64,000 bases of DNA from Pilimelia terevasa. Its GTDB lineage: Bacteria > Actinomycetota > Actinomycetes > Mycobacteriales > Micromonosporaceae. Shown here one piece after another: positions 60,168 through 64,000 of this stretch (positions are counted from its first letter, which is position 1; each line of letters begins with the position of its first letter). Where the stretch lies: positions 1-64,000 of the forward strand of contig NZ_BMQC01000002.1 in the NCBI RefSeq assembly GCF_014647915.1, written 5' to 3'. The translations under genes were made by a program, and so were the position numbers. The notes below the pieces were generated by a model. That model searched no databases, had not been told where the DNA came from, and saw nothing but the letters and a program-made list of their open reading frames with translations.

Positions 60168-61213
60168 GCACGTTGCGACCCTACGAGGTCGAACCGACTG
60201 ACATCCCGATTCACCTCAGAGAGTTGGTCCAATCCACCTTCGACGACCTGACGTCGCAGTTCATGCTGCTCCCGAGAGGAGCGAGCTTCCTCGAGTACCC
60301 GGAGTTCCGTGCGGGATACGAAGCCCTGCGCAAGCACACCGATGGCTTCAAGGTGCTGGACGTTGATCGATGCTGGAGCGCATTGCGGCAGAACGCCATC
60401 GCCGGCATCGTGCTGCGCACCATCGTCGGGGTGACTCCGCCCGAGTGGCAGGACCTGGCCAAAGAGGAGACGGACGCGCAGTTTCCGAACAATTGGGCGC
60501 GCGGGCTCGACAAGAGCATGAAGACCAACCCAAACTACTTCGGCACTCGGGGCGGCTCCTCAGAACTAACGGTCGGGCGCGTCACGTCGTTGCTCCAGGC
60601 GGCGTGCAATGCTCTGGTCGAGGGCGCGGTGGACATGACCCAGGACGGCATGATCCACCGACTCGACAAGATCGACACCAGGGAGGGTCTCGACTCGGTC
60701 CGATACGTCTCCCAGAACCACATCCCGTATGGGGTGCTGCTCTATGAGCGCTACCTCGGCAGGCCGTTCGCGAGTCACCGAGACGGAGTGTCCGAGCTCG
60801 TGGGCGATGTGATGGAGAGCGCCATCGAGGACCTGCTTTCGGCCGCGCGGGTACCGTTCCGTAAGACCAAGCGCGCCGAGCGCGTGCCGGGCTTCGATCA
60901 GGCACCCGACTTCATCACGCCCGACGAGATCGACCCGACGGTGATCATTGAGGCGAAGATCACCGGCGATGACGGCACGGCCCGGGACAAGGTCTCCCGC
61001 ATTCTGCGGCTCGCGGCCATGCGCGATGAGCGCGAGCGCGGGGGACGATCGACGTTCGAGGTCGTGGCCTGCATCGACGGTCGGGGGTTCGGTGTCCGCC
61101 GCGGAGACATGGGGCAGATGATTACCGCTACGCGCGGAAAGGTGTTCACCGCCCACTCACTGAAGGACCTGATCGAACACACCCGCCTCTCGGAGTTCCT
61201 CCCGACACCGTGA
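60164..61213 (+). CDS. Putative restriction endonuclease (PD-(D/E)xK fold)
   Basis: 349 residues. No close family recognised by eye, but QAPDFI, then 8 residues later VIIEAKIT, gives a PD...ExK nuclease signature near residues 245-265. Preceding helix VMESAIEDLL fits too. Translationally coupled to the methyltransferase by ATGA, the usual layout of a two-gene type II system. The recognition sequence cannot be told. An adjacent GATC-rich or palindromic control site was not found. Confidence 0.7.
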   Translation: MSTLRPYEVEPTDIPIHLRELVQSTFDDLTSQFMLLPRGASFLEYPEFRAGYEALRKHTDGFKVLDVDRCWSALRQNAIAGIVLRTIVGVTPPEWQDLAKEETDAQFPNNWARGLDKSMKTNPNYFGTRGGSSELTVGRVTSLLQAACNALVEGAVDMTQDGMIHRLDKIDTREGLDSVRYVSQNHIPYGVLLYERYLGRPFASHRDGVSELVGDVMESAIEDLLSAARVPFRKTKRAERVPGFDQAPDFITPDEIDPTVIIEAKITGDDGTARDKVSRILRLAAMRDERERGGRSTFEVVACIDGRGFGVRRGDMGQMITATRGKVFTAHSLKDLIEHTRLSEFLPTP

Positions 61214-61348
61214 CGCCTGTCGGGAGCCGAGGGCAACGTGGTGGAATTCCGCTTCAACGTCTGAACGCGCCCGCCCGGGTGCGCTGTGGCCCTGAGTGAG
61301 TTGGCCATTTGCGTATGTGCGGCCGCCGGGGCCGCCCAGAATCGGGGC

Positions 61349-61873
61349 ATGAGGCCACTGCCGCGTCCGGCGGGCCCGGTGACCGTCGGCCGGGCCGTGC
61401 TGACGTCCTCGCTCATCGTCGGCCTGTACTACGTGGTCCCCGTCGAACCCGGCGTCACCGGCCTGCAGTTGGTCGTCCGGTTGGCGGTGACCCTGTGCGT
61501 GGGCGTTCTGATCACGTGGCTGATCGCACGACAGGTCGTCGCGTATCTCAGCAGGAGCACGGCGGCGTCGCTGAGCCGGCTGTTCACCGTCACCACGGCG
61601 GGCGTGGTGACGCTCGCCCTCACCGACTACGTCGTCGCCGTCTCCTACCCCGGCCAGTTCGTGGGGCTGGCCACCAGGACCGACGCGCTGTACTTCGCCG
61701 TCGCGACCCTCCTGACCGTCGGCTTCGGCGACGTACACGCCGACGGGCAGCTCGCCCGGGCCGTCGTCATCGTGCAAATGATCTTCAACGTGGGCGTGCT
61801 GACCGGGGCGGGCTCGATCCTCGGCCACGCCGTGAGCGACCGCATCTCCGCGCGCCACCACGCCACCCGCTGA
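61349..61873 (+). CDS. Ion-channel (two-helix potassium channel) protein
   Basis: 174 residues from the ATG at 61349. Two N-terminal helices, then a pore unit with the selectivity filter TVGFGDV and a final inner helix (VVIVQMIFNVGVLTGAGSIL). TVGFGD is the potassium filter. No RCK regulatory domain, so a minimal channel of the Ion_trans_2 group. Confidence 0.85.
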   Translation: MRPLPRPAGPVTVGRAVLTSSLIVGLYYVVPVEPGVTGLQLVVRLAVTLCVGVLITWLIARQVVAYLSRSTAASLSRLFTVTTAGVVTLALTDYVVAVSYPGQFVGLATRTDALYFAVATLLTVGFGDVHADGQLARAVVIVQMIFNVGVLTGAGSILGHAVSDRISARHHATR

Positions 61874-62040
61874 GCCCCGGCCAAGGCGCACAGCCCCACG
61901 CACGGGACGGCGGCGGAGACGTCGCCCGAGTACGGTCAGGCCGGTGATGACCGGTGCGGAGATGGGCGGGCGTGTCGCACGGGGGCAACCGTGCCCCGCG
62001 CCGGGGGCGCGCGTGGCCCCAGCGGGTGGAGAGGCGGCCG

Positions 62041-62730
62041 GTGGCGCGCCCGGTCGCTGAGGTGGCCCGGGGCGCGGCCGCGGTGCTGCTGGACTTCGAC
62101 GGGTCGGTCTGCGACCTCTTCCGGGCCTACCCTGCGCACGACATCGCGTGCCACCTGCGCGAGGACCCCGCCTCGGCCGACCTGCGCCTTCCGCGGGCCG
62201 CGGATCCGCTGGAGCTGCTGCGGAGGGCGGCGGACGTGGCGGACCGCGACCGGGTGCGGGCACTCGCGGGCCTGCTGGCGGGATTCGAGATCACCGCGAG
62301 CTACCTGGCGGTGCCGACTCCGCATGTCGGTGACGTGCTCGCGGCCGCCGCCGGTACCGGGCGCCGAGTCGCGATCGTCAGCAACAGGTCGACCGCGGTG
62401 GTGGCCCACTACCTCAGGCACGCCGGCCTGCCTCCCTTCGCGCACGTCAGTGCCCGGGACGATGACCTGGACCCGGCGTTGCTGAAGCCCGCCACCCACC
62501 TGCTGGACGGCGCGGTCCGCCACCTGGGGCTGACACCCGGGGACTGCGTACTCGTCGGCAACTCGGTGACCGACGTCTACGCCGCCGCCCGGGCCGGTGC
62601 GCGGTCCGTCGGATACGCCGACAGGCCGGGCGCGGCGGCAGCGTTGGCCGCCGCCCGGGCCGACGCCGTCGTCGACACCCTGGCCGCGCTCGCCGCCGCG
62701 CTCCGCGCGACACCGGTCCGCGCCCGGTAG
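62041..62730 (+). CDS. HAD-family hydrolase
   Basis: 229 residues from a GTG at 62041 with GGAGAGG upstream; a longer ATG start at 61954 adds a basic, unlikely tail. HAD motifs: I, LLDFDGSVCD; II, VSNRS; III, lysine of LKPATHL; IV, GNSVTDVYAA. Motif I has S where many have T. Likely a small-molecule phosphatase of the phosphoglycolate phosphatase type; substrate unknown. Confidence 0.85.
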   Translation: MARPVAEVARGAAAVLLDFDGSVCDLFRAYPAHDIACHLREDPASADLRLPRAADPLELLRRAADVADRDRVRALAGLLAGFEITASYLAVPTPHVGDVLAAAAGTGRRVAIVSNRSTAVVAHYLRHAGLPPFAHVSARDDDLDPALLKPATHLLDGAVRHLGLTPGDCVLVGNSVTDVYAAARAGARSVGYADRPGAAAALAAARADAVVDTLAALAAALRATPVRAR

Positions 62731-62748
62731 GCGGGCACCCGTCGGACG

Positions 62749-62790
62749 TCAGCGGGTGGCGCTGGCGAGTTTCCAGGCGACGCATTGGTG
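62749..62790 (-). pseudogene. Relic of the C-terminus of an M28 aminopeptidase
   Basis: The last 10 codons read VAWKLASATR and a stop, nearly identical to the end (VTWKLAGATR) of the M28 gene 0.8 kb to the right and similar to the M28 gene at 39.6 kb. Upstream on the same strand homology fades after a few codons. It marks an eroded third copy. Confidence 0.55.
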
Positions 62791-62844
62791 CGCGCAGAAA
62801 TGGTTCTTCCTCGCCGCTTGTACGCGACGACCTGGTCGGCCGGC

Positions 62845-63351
62845 TCAGAACCCGAGGATCCCCCGGGCGTAGGCGGCCTGGCCGGCGTGCTGGAGGCCGT
62901 CGTCGGCGACGCTCACCAGCCGCACGCCCAGCGTGACGGGCGGGTCCCAGCTCGCGTCGACGACCCGGTCCAGGTCGCCGGTGTCCAGGCTGCCGAGGTA
63001 GGCGTCCGTGCGGGCGGACACGGCCCCGAGGTACCCGGTCAGCGCCTGCCAGCTCTCCGGGCGGACCTCGGCCACCTCGGGGGCGGTGTGCCCGTACCCC
63101 GTGTTCTCGGGGTCGGCGGGCAGGCCGAAGCGGGCCGCCTGGTCGCCTTCCGTCCACACCTGGTCCTCGGCGAGCAGGTCGGCGACGTGGTGGTCCTGGA
63201 CCCGCGCCAGGTGCCAGCCGAGCCAGCCGACGGGGTTCGCGTCGGCAGCCGGGCGGGCGACGAGCTGGGCGGGGGTCAGTCCCTCGACCGCGCCGTGGAC
63301 CAGCGCGGGCAGGCGGCCGTACAGCTCGCGGAGCAGGTGCGCGACGTCCAT
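62845..63351 (-). CDS. DinB-family protein
   Basis: 168 residues from the ATG at 63351. Helical bundle with three possible metal histidines: GWHLARVQDHHVADLL (two) and DDGLQHAGQAAYARG. Fits the DinB/DUF664 family of metal-binding proteins, some of which are thiol (mycothiol or bacillithiol) transferases. In mycothiol-producing actinobacteria that role is plausible but not shown. Confidence 0.8.
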   Translation of the reverse strand: MDVAHLLRELYGRLPALVHGAVEGLTPAQLVARPAADANPVGWLGWHLARVQDHHVADLLAEDQVWTEGDQAARFGLPADPENTGYGHTAPEVAEVRPESWQALTGYLGAVSARTDAYLGSLDTGDLDRVVDASWDPPVTLGVRLVSVADDGLQHAGQAAYARGILGF

Positions 63352-63496
63352 GGGGCGGCCCTCCGGTCCGGCGGTCGGGATCTGGCCCCGGATACCCGCG
63401 CGGAGCCGCGGCACACCGGCGCGGACGCGCAGAACCGGGCGGAGCCGCAGCGACCCGCGACCGGGGAACAGCCTCGACCAGGGGGAACAGCCGCAA

Positions 63497-63539
63497 CGTG
63501 AGAGACCCGGCCGCGGCACCCGCGGCCGGGTCTCTCACG
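63497..63539 (-). terminator. Perfect 20-bp hairpin after the second M28 gene
   Basis: Arms of 20 bases (63497-63516 and 63520-63539) pair without mismatch around the loop CAC. It starts six bases after the M28 stop on the minus strand and is the strongest terminator-like structure in the window. It probably works in both directions. Confidence 0.8.
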
Positions 63540-63545
63540 CTCAGG

Positions 63546-64000
63546 TCAGCGGGTGGCGCCGGCGAGCTTCCAGGTGACGTGGGCGATGGCGTTGGTGGTG
63601 ATCCCCATCGTCTTCGCGTCGACGTTGCTCGTCGTGTCGCACGCCTTGTGGTAGCAGGAGTCCGAGCCGGAGCCGATGCCGCTCACCTTGACGCCGATCC
63701 GCAGGAACGAGCCGTGGTCGGAGCGGTCGCCGTAGTTGACGTTGCGGGTGGGGACGTTCTTGCTCGTGAAGTAGTCCTTCCACACGGCGTTGTACTCCGC
63801 GGACTGCTCGTACACGCCCCACGTGCTGGTGCCCTTGGCCCCGACCATGTCGAAGTTGAGGTACACGTTGATCTTCTTGCGCTCGTCGGCGGGCAGGTTC
63901 TTCGTGTAGTGCGCCGAGCCGACCAGGCCCAGTTCCTCGGCGCCCCACCAGCCGAAGCGCAGCCGCTTGGTCGGCTTGAGCTGGGACTTGGCGACCTGGA
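63546..64000 (-). CDS. Secreted M28-family aminopeptidase, C-terminal part (gene continues beyond the window)
   Basis: At least 150 codons, open to the right end of the window. RFGWWGAEELGLVGSAHY holds the catalytic Glu, VYLNFDMVG the zinc Asp, and SCYHKACDT the last zinc His within a disulphide. It is a close paralog of the gene at 39.6-40.5 kb (conserved order WGAEE, LNFDMVG, YHKACD). Signal peptide and first zinc ligands lie outside the window. Confidence 0.88.
   Translation of the reverse strand, partial: QVAKSQLKPTKRLRFGWWGAEELGLVGSAHYTKNLPADERKKINVYLNFDMVGAKGTSTWGVYEQSAEYNAVWKDYFTSKNVPTRNVNYGDRSDHGSFLRIGVKVSGIGSGSDSCYHKACDTTSNVDAKTMGITTNAIAHVTWKLAGATR

Overview
The window is high-GC DNA from a filamentous actinobacterium. 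The signs are an Lsr2 nucleoid protein, GTG starts, ATGA/GTGA gene overlaps, secreted Tat and Sec hydrolases, and an actinobacterial housekeeping block (glpX, DUF4245, xseAB, ispH, valS, ychF). I would guess Micromonosporaceae or a relative, but only as inference. No rRNA, tRNA or CRISPR array was recognised.

Left flank (1-8 kb): a decayed region. It holds the tail of an IS3-family transposase, an SDR oxidoreductase, one hypothetical protein and a YdeI-like protein. Four genes are broken by frameshift or nonsense mutation (SUKH/SMI1, an unknown, a YunG-like gene, a CPBP membrane protease). Remnants of IS5-, IS30- and ISAs1-type transposases lie among them.

Centre (8.18-27.8 kb): an apparent biosynthetic island for a modified and probably glycosylated ribosomal peptide (RiPP). 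A nine-gene, mostly overlapping operon encodes a thymidylate-kinase-like protein, GT2 glycosyltransferase, SDR sugar epimerase, FxsB-like radical SAM/SPASM enzyme, an unknown protein, an HExxH peptide beta-hydroxylase, an APH-like kinase, a class I methyltransferase and a metallo-beta-lactamase/Rieske fusion; it ends in a hairpin terminator. A LuxR-type regulator, an antisense NTP_transf_5 protein, an unknown protein and an antisense FAD oxidoreductase follow. Next to the oxidoreductase, and too short to be called routinely, is a 52-residue candidate precursor gene with its own ribosome site and promoter; its C-terminal third holds a W-M-H motif. A second, forward block carries a 20-residue ORF with a perfect hairpin, an M16 protease, a GNAT protein, an ABC-2 exporter (ATPase plus two permeases) and a nucleotide-sugar dehydrogenase. 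The likely logic is: precursor, radical cyclisation, beta-hydroxylation, further oxidation/methylation/phosphorylation, uronic-acid type glycosylation, leader removal by M16, export. No substrate has been demonstrated; the product is inferred.

Right border (27.8-31.8 kb): a second graveyard of IS5- and ISL3-type transposase pieces with an RTX-repeat secreted protein, a small zinc-ribbon protein and a DUF4360-like secreted protein, ending at lsr2.

Chromosomal side (31.8-64 kb): intact, ordinary-looking genes. They include a cluster of secreted hydrolases (an unusual M4-trypsin fusion, S8 subtilase, M28 aminopeptidase, S1 trypsin, AA10 LPMO, PhoX-type phosphatase), membrane transporters, central metabolism and DNA repair (glpX, ispH, xseAB, ogt, ada-alkA, rmuC), valS and ychF. 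A two-gene restriction-modification system sits between ychF and a potassium channel. The window ends inside a second M28 aminopeptidase gene.
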